NCBI RefSeq assembly: GCF_030817495.1
Contig: NZ_JAUSZK010000001.1
Span: forward strand, 1,336,001 to 1,400,000
Direction: 5' to 3'
DNA from: Streptomyces sp. V3I7
Lineage (GTDB): Bacteria > Actinomycetota > Actinomycetes > Streptomycetales > Streptomycetaceae
Length of the DNA stretch: 64,000 nt
The position numbers were made by a program, and so were the translations under genes. A model generated the notes under the pieces. The model was not told the origin of the DNA and ran no database searches. It was given only the letters and a program-made list of their open reading frames with translations. This document shows, one piece after another, positions 9,051-18,680 of the stretch. The stretch's first letter is position 1. Every line of letters begins with the position of its first letter.

Positions 9051-9488
9051 ATGGGATCGGTACGCAAGGCGAGTGCCTGGCTGGGCCTCGTCGACGACAA
9101 CGATGACGAGCGTTACTACGACGACGACTACTCCGAGGGGACCGAGCCCGGGGATGCCTGGGTGACGGACCCGCGGGTCAAGGTGGCCGCGGACACCGCG
9201 GAGGAGAAGGGGCGCCGGATCGGCACGGTCACCCCGGACGGCTTCCGGGACGCCCGCGCCATCGGCGAGCTGTTCCGGGAGGGCGTCCCGGTCATCATGA
9301 ACCTCACGGCCCTGGAGCCCACCGACGCCAAGCGCGTCGTCGACTTCGCGGCCGGACTCATCTTCGGACTGCGCGGTTCGATCGAGCGCGTGTCCACCCG
9401 GGTGTTCCTGCTGAGCCCGGCCGACACCGAGATCGTCAGCGGCGAGCCGGCCGGCCACCGCTCCGACGGCTTCTTCAACCAGAGCTGA
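9051..9488 (+). CDS. sflA: SepF-family cell division protein (SepF-like, probably SflA)
   Basis: 145 residues. A short amphipathic start ([14 protein letters not shown]) is the expected membrane-binding helix. An acidic linker ([13 protein letters not shown]) follows, then the SepF core: [21 protein letters not shown] ... [16 protein letters not shown] ... [12 protein letters not shown]. SepF proteins bind the FtsZ tail and tether FtsZ to membrane. Streptomyces have one SepF in the dcw cluster and two SepF-like paralogues elsewhere. There are no dcw genes here, so this is one of the paralogues; the name SflA rests on remembered position near dnaE2 in S. coelicolor. GAGGAGG precedes the ATG at good spacing. 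It is a single-gene unit closed by a hairpin. Confidence 0.85.
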   Translation: MGSVRKASAWLGLVDDNDDERYYDDDYSEGTEPGDAWVTDPRVKVAADTAEEKGRRIGTVTPDGFRDARAIGELFREGVPVIMNLTALEPTDAKRVVDFAAGLIFGLRGSIERVSTRVFLLSPADTEIVSGEPAGHRSDGFFNQS

Positions 9489-9514
9489 GGCAGGGCCGCT
9501 CACCGGCCCTGCCT
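9488..9514. terminator. Bidirectional terminator between sepF-like gene and acyl-CoA dehydrogenase
   Basis: AGGCAGGGCCG-CTCAC-CGGCCCTGCCT is a perfect 11-bp stem with a 5-nt loop. It begins in the stop codon of the plus-strand gene and lies 43 bp past the stop of the minus-strand gene. Confidence 0.75.
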
Positions 9515-9557
9515 CCGCAGGTTCCCCCGGCCCGACCGGCGACCGGCGGACCGCCGT

Positions 9558-10748
9558 CTACCGGAAGGCGTCGAGCCCGGTGAGCGCCTTGCCCAGCACG
9601 AGCTGGTGCATCTCGACGGTGCCCTCGTAGGTGAGCACCGATTCCAGATTGGTCGCGTGCCGCATCACGGGGTACTCCAGCGAAATCCCGTTGGCCCCGA
9701 GAATCGTCCGCGCCGTACGGCAGATCTCGATGGCCTCCCGTACGTTGTTGAGCTTGCCGAAGCTGACCTGCTCGGGACGCAGGCGGCCGGCGTCCATGCG
9801 CCGCCCCAGATGGTGGGCGAGCAGAATTCCCTTGTGCAGTTCGACCGCCATGTCGGCGAGCTTGGCCTGGGTGAGCTGGAATCCCCCGATGGGCCGCCCG
9901 AACTGCTCCCGCGTCTTCGCGTAGTCGACCGCCGCCTGGAAAGAGCTGCGGGCCGCACCCATGGCGCCCCACACGATGCCGTACCGGGCGTGCGAGAGAC
10001 AGCTCAGCGGACCGCGCAACCCCGTGCCCTCGGGCAGTACGGCGTCGGCGGGCAGCCGTACGTCGTCGAGGACGAGCTCGCTGGTGACGCTGGCCCGAAG
10101 CGACCACTTGTGCTTGATCTCGGGCGCGGAGAAGCCAGGCACGTCCGTGGGGACGACGAACCCCCGGATCCCGTCCTCCGTCTGCGCCCACACGACGGCG
10201 ACGCCCGCGACGGACCCGTTGGTGATCCACATCTTGCGCCCGTTCAGCAGCCAGTCACCGCCCTCGCGCTTGGCGTAGGTGCGCATGGACGCCGGGTCGG
10301 AGCCGTGGTCGGGCTCGGTGAGTCCGAAGCAGCCGATGACCTCGCCCGCGGCCATGCGCGGCAGCCACTGAAGCTTCTGCTCCTCGCTGCCGAAGCGGTG
10401 GATGGCGTACATGGCGAGGGAGCCCTGCACCGACACCAGCGACCGGATGCCGGAGTCGGCCGCCTCGAGTTCGAGGCAGGCGAGTCCGTACTGGACGGCG
10501 GAGGCCCCGGCGCAGCCGTACCCGGTGAGGGACATGCCGAGGGCTCCCATGCCGCCGAGTTCGCGGGCCAGCTCCCGGATGCCGGGCAGCTCGCCGCGCT
10601 CGTACCACTCGGCGACGTACGGCAGCACGCGGTCGGCGGCCCAGGCGCGCACGGTGTCGCGGACGGCCAGGTCCTCGGGATCGAGCAGGTCGTCGATCCC
10701 GAGCGGATCGGTGGGATCGAACGGGGGCAGCGTCGAGGACGCGGACAT
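9558..10748 (-). CDS. gcdH: Acyl-CoA dehydrogenase, glutaryl-CoA dehydrogenase type
   Basis: 396 residues, the normal length. FAD/substrate-binding signatures are present: CFGLTEPDHGSDP and KMWITNG in the middle domain, and REQFGRPIGGFQLTQAKLADM in the C-terminal domain. YEGT near the end gives the catalytic Glu. LTEPDHGSDPASM and a C-terminus ending TGLDAF resemble glutaryl-CoA dehydrogenases, which convert glutaryl-CoA to crotonyl-CoA in lysine/tryptophan breakdown; the exact substrate is inferred. ATG 10748 has GGAGG nine bases upstream and is preferred over an in-frame start at 10772. A 15-bp palindrome 39 bp upstream may be an operator. Confidence 0.85.
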   Translation of the reverse strand: MSASSTLPPFDPTDPLGIDDLLDPEDLAVRDTVRAWAADRVLPYVAEWYERGELPGIRELARELGGMGALGMSLTGYGCAGASAVQYGLACLELEAADSGIRSLVSVQGSLAMYAIHRFGSEEQKLQWLPRMAAGEVIGCFGLTEPDHGSDPASMRTYAKREGGDWLLNGRKMWITNGSVAGVAVVWAQTEDGIRGFVVPTDVPGFSAPEIKHKWSLRASVTSELVLDDVRLPADAVLPEGTGLRGPLSCLSHARYGIVWGAMGAARSSFQAAVDYAKTREQFGRPIGGFQLTQAKLADMAVELHKGILLAHHLGRRMDAGRLRPEQVSFGKLNNVREAIEICRTARTILGANGISLEYPVMRHATNLESVLTYEGTVEMHQLVLGKALTGLDAFR

Positions 10749-10786
10749 ACGGACCACCCTCCGGCAGCACACGGGGAAGCAGCAAA

Positions 10787-10801
10787 ACTAGCAGCGCTAG
10801 T
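10787..10801. promoter_or_regulatory. Palindromic operator candidate before the acyl-CoA dehydrogenase gene
   Basis: ACTAGC-AGC-GCTAGT is a perfect 6-bp inverted repeat with a 3-bp centre, 39-53 bp upstream of the start codon. CTAG is rare in this GC-rich DNA, and the form suits a TetR-family regulator. No regulator gene is adjacent, so the binding protein is unknown. Confidence 0.4.
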
Positions 10802-10876
10802 CACGAGGTCGCGGCTGACGTTACGTCGCCGGGTGCCGCACGTCCAGCCCCACCGGAGCGGGGCGCTCAGGCCGGG

Positions 10877-12487
10877 TCACGCGGAGACGCGCGACTCCGT
10901 GACCTCGACCTCCCGCGGCGAGGGCAGTTCCACGACCGCCGACTCCTCGCACTGCATGACCCGCGGCAGCCGCAGCGACATGACGGCACCGAGCAGCAGC
11001 AGTCCCGCGCTCACGAGCAGCGTCACATGGAGCCCGTGCACGAAGGAGTCGCGGGCGGCCTGGCGCAGGGCCTCTCCGGCCGCTCCGCCGAGCCAGCCGG
11101 CGACCTCGTAGGCCTCGCCGAGCGAGTGGCCCGCGGACGCGGAGGCCGAGGCGGGCACGCCGGGCACGGAGGCGAGCCGGGGTGCGTAGCTGGCGTTCAT
11201 CACGGTGCCGAGCAGCGCGATGCCGATGCCGGCGCCGAGCTGGTACGCCGTCTCGCCGATCGCGGCGGCGCCGCCGGCGCGGTCGGAGGACGCCTCGCTG
11301 AGCATCGACTCGTACGCCCCGAAGAGCGTGCTCTCCAGGCCGAAGCCGAGCAGGACGAAGCCGAACAGCATGAGGGGCACGTTGTCGGTGCCGCCCAGCG
11401 CGGTGAGCGTCACCACGGCCGCGGCGGTCAGACAGAACCCGAAGCACACCATCCGCCGGGGTCCGAGGCGGCGCAGCATGCGCGCGCCCGCGAGGCCGGA
11501 CGCCATCGCGGCGAGGGTCAGGGGCAGCAGCCGCAGACCCGTCCGCAGCGGGGAGAGCCCGAGGACCAGCTGGAGGTACTGGGCGGCGATCAGCTCCAGT
11601 CCGACCAGGGCGAGCATCGCCAGGACGATGCAGCCCACGGAGGTGCTGAACGCGGGGCGCGCGAACATGCCGAGGTCGATGAGGGGGTAGGGGCGGCGCC
11701 GCTGCCGGCGTACGAAGAGCACGATGAGGACCGCGCCCACCACCAGGGGCAGCAGCGTGAGGACGCTGGCCACGGGTTCCCCGCCGCCGAGCCGCTTGAC
11801 GCCGAGGATCAGGCCGAACAGGCCGACCGCCGCCATCAGCGCGCCGACGACGTCCCAGGGGCCGTCGCGGTCGCCCGTCGACTCGGGCAGCAGCAGGCGG
11901 CCGACGGGCAGGCTCACCAGCATCAGCGGGATGTTGACCAGGAAGACCGAGCCCCACCAGAAGTGCTCGACGAGGAAGCCGCCGAGCAGCGGGCCGACGG
12001 CGGCGCCGACCGCGGCGACCGCGCTCCAGAGGCCGATCGCGAGCGCCCGCTCGCGCCGGTCGGGGAAGACCTGGCGCAGGATCGACAGGGTCGCGGGCAT
12101 GATCATCGCGCCGCCGACGCCGAGCAGCGCGCGGGCCAGGATCAGTACCTCGGCGCTCGGCGCGAGGGCCGCGATCGCGGAGGCGGCGCCGAACAGGGCG
12201 TAACCGAGCAGCAGGATGCGTCTGCGGCCCACGCGGTCGCCGAGCGTGCCGAAGAGGATCATCAGCGACGCGCAGACGAGCGGGTAGACGTCGACGATCC
12301 AGAGCAGTTCCATGGCGCCGGGCTTGAGGTCCTCGGTGACCGCGGGCACGGCGACGTGCAGCACGGTCGCGTCGACGGCGACGAGCAGCAGGCTCACGCA
12401 GAGGACGACGAGGACGATCCAGCGGTTGGCACCGGCCCCGGCCGCCCGGCGGCGCAGCCGAACGGCAGCCGCGGTCGTCCCGGACAT
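10877..12487 (-). CDS. DHA2-family MFS multidrug efflux transporter (14 TM, EmrB/QacA type)
   Basis: 536 residues with about 14 hydrophobic segments. The N-terminal DATVLHVAVP matches the DHA2 motif (LDxTVVNVALP), GDRVGRRR is MFS motif A between TM2 and TM3, and GAAVGPLLGG in TM5 is the antiporter motif C. Such proteins expel drugs or dyes using the proton gradient. The cytoplasmic N-terminus is Arg-rich and the C-terminus is short. The gene stands alone between an acyl-CoA dehydrogenase and a divergent glycosyltransferase. No neighbouring regulator points to an inducer, so the substrate is unknown. Confidence 0.9.
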   Translation of the reverse strand: MSGTTAAAVRLRRRAAGAGANRWIVLVVLCVSLLLVAVDATVLHVAVPAVTEDLKPGAMELLWIVDVYPLVCASLMILFGTLGDRVGRRRILLLGYALFGAASAIAALAPSAEVLILARALLGVGGAMIMPATLSILRQVFPDRRERALAIGLWSAVAAVGAAVGPLLGGFLVEHFWWGSVFLVNIPLMLVSLPVGRLLLPESTGDRDGPWDVVGALMAAVGLFGLILGVKRLGGGEPVASVLTLLPLVVGAVLIVLFVRRQRRRPYPLIDLGMFARPAFSTSVGCIVLAMLALVGLELIAAQYLQLVLGLSPLRTGLRLLPLTLAAMASGLAGARMLRRLGPRRMVCFGFCLTAAAVVTLTALGGTDNVPLMLFGFVLLGFGLESTLFGAYESMLSEASSDRAGGAAAIGETAYQLGAGIGIALLGTVMNASYAPRLASVPGVPASASASAGHSLGEAYEVAGWLGGAAGEALRQAARDSFVHGLHVTLLVSAGLLLLGAVMSLRLPRVMQCEESAVVELPSPREVEVTESRVSA

Positions 12488-12735
12488 GTACGTACCTCCC
12501 AGAGTTCCCTCGCGTGCGGCGACCCGGCGGAATGGGGACTTACCGCCGTACGGCCGGAGGAGAGCGGGTCCTCTCCGGCCCGCGCCTACCAGCGCGAGTG
12601 ACTCGTCAGCGTACGCGAGTTCGTACCCAGGTCACGTGGCGGACCTCTCAGACTCCCCACGGAAGTCATGTGGCGTACACCACTCCTTCTCGCCTTGATC
12701 ACATCCGCGCGGACGGGCGGCTTCCGGGGCCGGTC

Positions 12736-12741
12736 GATAAT
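12736..12741 (+). promoter_or_regulatory. -10 element of a probable leaderless promoter
   Basis: GATAAT lies 7 nt before GTG 12749, so transcription would begin at or next to the start codon. There is no Shine-Dalgarno sequence before this GTG. Confidence 0.5.
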
Positions 12742-12748
12742 CGAGCCC

Positions 12749-14020
12749 GTGACTCTGCTTGCGACCCGCGTGACTCCGTTCCGCGCCGGCTTCCTGAGCC
12801 GCGCCGCCCCGGCGCTGCTCGGGTACGCGGCCGTGCGGGTCCTCGGGCTCGTCGTGCTGGCGGTGTGGAGCGCGGCGCGCGGGCACGACGCCCACACGCT
12901 GCTGACCGCCCGCTGGGACTCGCTGTGGTACACCCGGGTCGCCGAGCTGGGTTACGGCTACCAGGTGGCCCTGCCGAACGGCGACGTCCACTCCAACCTC
13001 GCCTTCTTTCCGCTGCTGCCCTGGCTGGAGCGGCTGCTGCACGCGCTGACCCCGCTGTCGTACGCCGACGCCGGTTTCGCGGTCAGCCTGCTCGCCTCGC
13101 TCGCGGCGGCCTGGGGGATCTTCGCGGTCGCGGACCACGTCCACGACCGACGGGCCGGGGTGTGCGCCGTCCTGCTGTGGGCCGTGCTGCCCGTCGGGAT
13201 CGTGCAGTCGATGGCGTACAGCGAGTCGCTGTTCACGGCGCTGGCGGCCTGGTCGCTGTACGCCGTGCTGACCGGGCGCTGGGTGACGGCGGGGCTGCTG
13301 GCGTCGCTGGCCGGGCTGACCCGGCCGGTGGGGATCGCCGTCGTCGCCGCGGTGTGGGCGGTGGGCGTTGCCCCGATCGTGCGAGATCGGCGCGCGGCCC
13401 TGGCGCACGGCGCGCGGCGCGGCGAACGCGCCCCCGATCCGGCCGACGAGAGCCCCGCCCGGCGCGTTCCGGCATGGGCAGGCGCGCAAGAAACGACGCG
13501 CGCCCCCGCTCCCGGCGCATCGCTCTGGCGCCGCGCCCTCGGTCTGCTGCTCGCCCCCGTCGGCGCCGCCGCCTACGTCCTGTGGGTCGGCCACCGCACC
13601 GGCCGGGGCCCGCTCGGCTATCTGGACGTGCAGGCGGGCTGGCGCAACGGCTTCGACGGCGGATACGCCTTCGCCTGCTTCATCGCCGGCAAGTTCACCT
13701 CACTCCCTTCGGCCCTGGCCGGGATCGGGCTGATCATCGGGATCGGCCTGGTGATCCTGCTGTACGTGACCTGCGTACGGCAGCGGCAGCCGCTCGCGCT
13801 GCTGGTGTACACGGGTGTCGTCACCGCGCTCGCCCTGTGCGCGTCGAGCTACTTCGGCTCCAAGCCCCGCCTGCTGCTGCCGGCCTTCCCTCTGCTGCTG
13901 CCGGCCGCGCCGGCCCTCGCCCGGCTGCGCACGTCGCGATCGGCGCTGGTCACGGCCGGGATCGCGGTGGTCTCGGCGCTCTACGGCGCGTTCTGGCTCA
14001 ATGGAACCGGCCCGCCATGA
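12749..14020 (+). CDS. Integral membrane glycosyltransferase (PIG-V-like mannosyltransferase)
   Basis: 423 residues from GTG 12749, with about nine to ten membrane segments. The first loop has the motif ARWDSLWYTRVAELGY. This matches the HWDxxWY/DSLWY motif of PIG-V-like and related GT-C mannosyltransferases that use polyprenyl-phosphate sugars. The acidic residue of that motif is the likely catalytic base. A hydrophilic loop (about 215-270) rich in Arg, Ala and Pro interrupts the middle. The chosen start follows a GATAAT box without ribosome binding site; an upstream in-frame start would add 27 hydrophilic residues with no support. Role in cell-envelope glycosylation is inferred. A PAP2 phosphatase follows 237 bp downstream on the same strand. 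Confidence 0.75.
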   Translation: MTLLATRVTPFRAGFLSRAAPALLGYAAVRVLGLVVLAVWSAARGHDAHTLLTARWDSLWYTRVAELGYGYQVALPNGDVHSNLAFFPLLPWLERLLHALTPLSYADAGFAVSLLASLAAAWGIFAVADHVHDRRAGVCAVLLWAVLPVGIVQSMAYSESLFTALAAWSLYAVLTGRWVTAGLLASLAGLTRPVGIAVVAAVWAVGVAPIVRDRRAALAHGARRGERAPDPADESPARRVPAWAGAQETTRAPAPGASLWRRALGLLLAPVGAAAYVLWVGHRTGRGPLGYLDVQAGWRNGFDGGYAFACFIAGKFTSLPSALAGIGLIIGIGLVILLYVTCVRQRQPLALLVYTGVVTALALCASSYFGSKPRLLLPAFPLLLPAAPALARLRTSRSALVTAGIAVVSALYGAFWLNGTGPP

Positions 14021-14244
14021 TCATCCCGGGCGGCCGGTGAGCGCACGGCGAATTGCGGCCCATGCCACGGTTAACGAATTCATAAGTGCCATAAAATCGC
14101 CGGCCGACCTGATCAAAGGAATTGACGGGCGCGATCACCCGGGATTGTTGATTACCGGTGAATTCGAGCCCGCCTGAGAGGTTTCCCACATCACATCGTC
14201 ATCACAAAGCCCCTGATTCGACCGGGGCCGCAGCTCACTCGCTG

Positions 14245-14250
14245 TAACGT
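14245..14250 (+). promoter_or_regulatory. -10 element before the PAP2 gene
   Basis: TAACGT lies 7 nt before GTG 14258, with no Shine-Dalgarno sequence in between; it suggests a leaderless transcript. Confidence 0.4.
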
Positions 14251-14257
14251 CCATTGG

Positions 14258-15298
14258 GTGCGTACCGAACGAAACCTCACCCGTCTGGACCGGGTGTTCG
14301 CCAGACTCGACCGTGAGCCGGAACGACCGGCCCACATCGATGTGCCGAAGATGAGCCGGCACCGGGTCGTGCTGTTCTCCGCGACCCTGGCTTTCTACGT
14401 GGCGATCGTGTGGGCCGTGGTGACCACCTCCTGGCTGGTCCGGCTCGACTGGCAGGTCATGTTCTTCCGGCCGTACCAGCAGTGGCCGCAGATCCACGCC
14501 TTCCTCGACTACTACGTGGTGCTCGGCCAGCGCGGCCCCACCGCGGTCATGGTCGCGGCGTGGCTGGGCTGGCGCTCCTGGCGGCAGCACACCATCCGCC
14601 CGCTGCTGACGCTCGGCGCCTCGCTGCTGCTGCTGAACATCACCGTCGGTGCCGCGAAGCTCGGCATGGGCCGGCTCGGACCGCACTACGCCACCACGAT
14701 CGGCGCGAACGAGATGGTCCTGGGCGGCGATATATTCCCCAGCGGCCACACCGCCAACGCGGTCGTGACCTGGGGCATCCTGGCGTACCTCGCCACCGCC
14801 CCGCGCGCCCGCCGCTGGCTGTCCGCGCTGTCGGCGGTCACCTCGCTCGGCGTCGGCCTCACCACCGTCTACCTCGGTACGCACTGGCTGAGCGACGTGC
14901 TGCTGGGCTGGGCCGCGGGTCTGCTGATCCTGCTGGCGCTGCCCTGGTTCGAGCCGCTGATCGCCCGCGCCGAGACCGCGCTCTTCGCCCTGCGCGACCG
15001 CTGGCGCGCCCGCCTCGGCCGTACGGCTCCGGCACCCGCGCTCGACCCCGTTCCGGCGGGCGGAGCCGCCGTCCCGGTCACGGCGGTGGCGCTCCGGCCG
15101 CGTACCACGGCCGCCGAGCACCCGGCCCCCGCGCGCGAGCCCGCCGCCTCGGCGCGCTCACCCCGGGCCGCGATCCATCTCGCGCCCGGCCCGCACACGA
15201 CCCGCTCGGAGCGCACCCCGGTCACTCCGGCGGGCAGCCGCCGCCCGCCGCACGCGGACCGCGTCCCGCGTGGCACCGCCCCGGCGGCCCGCCCCTGA
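14258..15298 (+). CDS. PAP2-superfamily membrane phosphatase
   Basis: 346 residues. About six membrane segments carry the three phosphatase motifs: a variant motif 1 (KLGMGRLGP), motif 2 PSGHT, and motif 3 with YLGTHWLSDV (His and Asp of the catalytic site). Family members dephosphorylate lipid phosphates such as undecaprenyl diphosphate or phosphatidic acid at the outer membrane face. Residues about 255-346 form a Pro/Ala/Arg-rich tail of low complexity that is not part of the family. It lies downstream of a membrane glycosyltransferase, which fits a shared polyprenol-phosphate theme, but each gene seems to have its own promoter. The gene ends before a strong bidirectional hairpin. Confidence 0.85.
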   Translation: MRTERNLTRLDRVFARLDREPERPAHIDVPKMSRHRVVLFSATLAFYVAIVWAVVTTSWLVRLDWQVMFFRPYQQWPQIHAFLDYYVVLGQRGPTAVMVAAWLGWRSWRQHTIRPLLTLGASLLLLNITVGAAKLGMGRLGPHYATTIGANEMVLGGDIFPSGHTANAVVTWGILAYLATAPRARRWLSALSAVTSLGVGLTTVYLGTHWLSDVLLGWAAGLLILLALPWFEPLIARAETALFALRDRWRARLGRTAPAPALDPVPAGGAAVPVTAVALRPRTTAAEHPAPAREPAASARSPRAAIHLAPGPHTTRSERTPVTPAGSRRPPHADRVPRGTAPAARP

Positions 15299-15349
15299 CG
15301 GCGCCCACCAGCGGCGGGAACGGTACGCACAACTTCGCGCACGACGAGG

Positions 15350-15420
15350 GCGAGATACGACGAGGGCCCCGGCTCCTGGATCCCCAAGGGATCGGAGCCG
15401 GGGCCCTCGTCGTATCTCGC
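15350..15420. terminator. Bidirectional terminator with a perfect 27-bp stem
   Basis: The arms 15350-15376 and 15394-15420 are exact reverse complements, starting GCGAGATACGACGAGGGCCC. The loop is 17 nt. It lies between convergent genes (PAP2 and the small inhibitor gene) and can end both transcripts. Confidence 0.85.
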
Positions 15421-15445
15421 GCCCGTAGAGGTACGGGGTGTCCGC

Positions 15446-15661
15446 TCAGCCCTTCCAGGCGCGCACCACCTGGCCGTCCTTCACCTCGAAGTTCAGCCGC
15501 CCGAAGCGGTACTCCATGGTGATGATCGCGCCCGGCGGCAGGGAGCGCACCGTTGACCAGCCGCGCTCGCGCGCGCGGCGCTCGGCCGAGGCCGCGTCGA
15601 GGCCGACGTACCCGTCCGGACTGTCCTGGGGCTCCGCCGGCGGAGGGGGAATCGATGCCAT
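15446..15661 (-). CDS. Small peptidase inhibitor I78-like protein
   Basis: 71 residues. The C-terminal half matches the I78 inhibitor pattern: WSTVRSLPPGAIITMEYRFG is followed by RLNFEVKDGQVVRAWKG, where I78 members read (R)xxxPGxxxTxDYRxxRLNxxxDxxxxIxxxxCG. The final Cys of many members is Trp-Lys-Gly here. Known I78 proteins inhibit serine proteases such as subtilisin and trypsin. There is no signal peptide, so the product is presumably cytoplasmic. The ATG has only a weak ribosome binding site (GGGG, 15 nt upstream). The identification rests on pattern memory. Confidence 0.65.
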   Translation of the reverse strand: MASIPPPPAEPQDSPDGYVGLDAASAERRARERGWSTVRSLPPGAIITMEYRFGRLNFEVKDGQVVRAWKG

Positions 15662-15990
15662 GCGGCCACGCTAGGCCCCATCCCGCGGCCAGGGAAGTGG
15701 GTTGCCGACGCGGGGTTCCGATCCGTTCGGATCCCTCCACGGTCACACTTCTGTCACAGGACGACAGCGCGTGTTTCGACCGAACTCCGTCACACGTACG
15801 AAGGGATCCGTACGCCTTACCGGCGCATTCGAACGTAATTCCCGCGTGTCGGCCGCGAGCCGCGAATTACCCCGAGGGAAAGGCCGGGGGTGCACGGATC
15901 GAGAACGTTTTCCGGACATCCTTTCTTTTCGAATCCGACAGAGTGCCGTGAAAGTCGGCAGCGTGCGGCGTATTCACGACTTCAGCACAC
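15662..15990. other. Intergenic region, nothing recognised
   Basis: The 329 bp upstream of the inhibitor gene hold its promoter region. Base composition is less GC-rich near 15830-15960. No gene, RNA or strong repeat was seen. Confidence 0.4.
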
Positions 15991-16026
15991 GACCCCCGTA
16001 TGCCCATGCCAGGGCGTACGGGGGTC
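15991..16026 (-). terminator. Terminator after the Rpf-like gene
   Basis: GACCCCCGTA-T-GCCC ... GGGC-GTACGGGGGTC forms a 14-bp stem with one bulge, 40 bp past the Rpf-like stop codon. Confidence 0.8.
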
Positions 16027-16065
16027 GGAGCCTGGTGCCGCACCCGCGCTGTGGGGCGCGGAGGG

Positions 16066-16842
<777 letters not shown>

Positions 16843-17310
16843 TCACGCTCCGCCCCGTCCGCCTGAGCCGATGCTGCGTCGTGCTCTGCCTGGTGCGGCC
16901 GGCGGACGTTCCCGAGCGGTGCTCGTTGCACACGGCGGAGGAATGTAGGGAGCGAAGGGCACTCGTTTCAACCAATTACCTGTCACTCCAGGCCAGTTCG
17001 CGGTTACCGCTGGTATCGGCATTTTCCGGTCACCCACTTCATCCGGCGATTTCGCGATTTGTCGACCAACCGGGCGGGTGGGACGTGATGTACCTCACCG
17101 GAGTAAACGCCTTTACAGGCAAGGTAGTTGACGGTCCGTGAGGGAATCCGTCATGGAAGTCACCCTGTGCGATGGACGGTTCGATTCTGTGCTGTTCGAA
17201 GCGTGACTCCCGCCACAGGTCGCCCGTTGTCTCTTCATGAGCCCGGAACCCCGGGGCTCAGGGGCCGGGAGCCGCCCGGTCGCACCGCACCGCATCCCGA
17301 GGGAGCCACC

Positions 17311-18150
17311 GTGCCGCGCATGCTCGACGTCAGTGACGCCGTACGCGCCGAGATCGGCGACGAAGAAGCCGACCGGCTGCTCGCCGGAGAGAACGCCCCG
17401 GGCAGTTACGACTGCACCTCGTGCCGCACCCCGGGCGACTCCGAGCAGGAGCGCACCAGCACCGTCCTGTTCATCGGCGACGAGACCGCCGTCCTCGCCT
17501 TCGCCCACGCCGGCTGTCTGCCCTCGCAGGTCGTCCAGGTCACCGAGGAGCAGCTCCAGGGCGCCGTCCGCTCCATCAGCGGCGACGCGGCCCACGCCGG
17601 TGTGCCGCAGGCGGACCCCGCACAGGCCGCGCCGGGGCAGACCGGGCAGTCCATGCCGACGCAGGCCCCGCCCGAGCAGGCCGTGCTCGGGGTGACCAGC
17701 GGACTCGTGCTGATCGCCGGGGAGTTGCACCCGGCGCTCGTGGTGGAACCGACCGCGCCCATCGCGCGCCCCGGCTCGTTCGGGACGACCGGCGACGACT
17801 TCCTCCCGCTGCTCATCGAGCAGGGGTTCCTGCCGGTGGCCGAGCTGTCCTCGGTACCCCCGGTGCTGCACGGCTGGTCGGTGCTGCTGGCGGTCGGTCA
17901 GCTGCACGCGGTCCTGCAGCCGTCGGTCAGTGGCGGTCAGCCGGTGGCCTGGTGGCAGGCCCACCAGCCGCTCCAGGTCACGGACAGTTGGCGGGCGGCC
18001 GCCAACAAGCACCAGCAGGTGCTCTTGTTCGCGGCGCCGGTCGGCTCCATCGGGCGCCAGCCGCGCGAGGACCTGCTGCGCGACGCGCTGGACAGGGCTG
18101 CGGTGGCGGGGCGGCTCGTCGCGGCCACGCTGCCGCTCGCGGGCACCTGA
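17311..18150 (+). CDS. Conserved hypothetical protein, actinobacterial
   Basis: 279 residues from GTG 17311, with GGGAG six bases upstream; a second start (ATG) lies three codons on. I do not recognise a named domain. Features: a CTSCRTPG motif near residue 35 that could bind metal, a Gln/Ala/Pro-rich linker around 105-125, and a C-terminal half that seems to repeat the fold of the first (VLFIGDETAVLAFAHAGCLP versus LVLIAGELHPALVVEPTAPI). No signal peptide or membrane segment is seen. It is followed after 73 bp by another hypothetical gene on the same strand and may be co-transcribed with it. Confidence 0.7.
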   Translation: MPRMLDVSDAVRAEIGDEEADRLLAGENAPGSYDCTSCRTPGDSEQERTSTVLFIGDETAVLAFAHAGCLPSQVVQVTEEQLQGAVRSISGDAAHAGVPQADPAQAAPGQTGQSMPTQAPPEQAVLGVTSGLVLIAGELHPALVVEPTAPIARPGSFGTTGDDFLPLLIEQGFLPVAELSSVPPVLHGWSVLLAVGQLHAVLQPSVSGGQPVAWWQAHQPLQVTDSWRAAANKHQQVLLFAAPVGSIGRQPREDLLRDALDRAAVAGRLVAATLPLAGT

Positions 18151-18223
18151 GGGCACGGGAGTCGCGTCCCCCCGGGACGCCGCGCGGCCGCATCCCTTTG
18201 CCGACAGGGTCGTTTGGACATAC

Positions 18224-18607
18224 GTGCACCCATACGACGTTCCTCCCCGGCGCCCGTCCTTCTCCTCCTCCGTCCCGCCCGCCCGGGTCGGCCAGGAGTC
18301 CGCAGGCCGCCCCTCGGCCACGCCGATCTACGACTCGCTCTACGCGGAGTGGGTCAGGACCTTCCGGACGCTGCCGTTCGACCGCAGCGGCGAGGAGAAC
18401 CTGGAGTTCGTCGCCTTCGGGGACGCCCCGCACAGCACCGGGGCGTACGGCTCGAACTCGTACAGCGCGTACAGCGCGGGTGCCTACAGCGCCCGCCACG
18501 GCACGGGGCTCTCGCAGTGGCAGCGGGTCGGGACGCTCGGGCGGCAGGACACCGGCGTGCACCACGTCCGCCCGGCGCTGCCGCCCGCCCCGCGCCGGGG
18601 AGCGTGA
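18224..18607 (+). CDS. Small hypothetical protein with Tyr/Ser/Ala repeat region
   Basis: 127 residues from GTG 18224. The middle has a conserved-looking segment (TPIYDSLYAEWVRTFRTLPFDR) and then a low-complexity stretch with repeats of the form YSAYSAGAYSA. The C-terminus is Arg/Pro-rich. No domain is recognised. TPIYDSL-type segments occur in small proteins of unknown function in Streptomyces, as far as I recall. No clear ribosome binding site precedes the GTG. It ends just before a strong hairpin, which supports it as the last gene of this unit. Confidence 0.55.
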   Translation: MHPYDVPPRRPSFSSSVPPARVGQESAGRPSATPIYDSLYAEWVRTFRTLPFDRSGEENLEFVAFGDAPHSTGAYGSNSYSAYSAGAYSARHGTGLSQWQRVGTLGRQDTGVHHVRPALPPAPRRGA

Positions 18608-18627
18608 CGTACGACGGAGCGCGGAAC

Positions 18628-18667
18628 GTGAAAGGGCGGACCCTGCCGACAGGGTCCGCCCTTTCAC
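18628..18667. terminator. Bidirectional terminator before der
   Basis: GTGAAAGGGCGGACCCT-GCCGAC-AGGGTCCGCCCTTTCAC is a perfect 17-bp stem with a 6-nt loop between convergent genes. Confidence 0.88.
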
Positions 18668-18680
18668 ACGCTCTCAGGCG

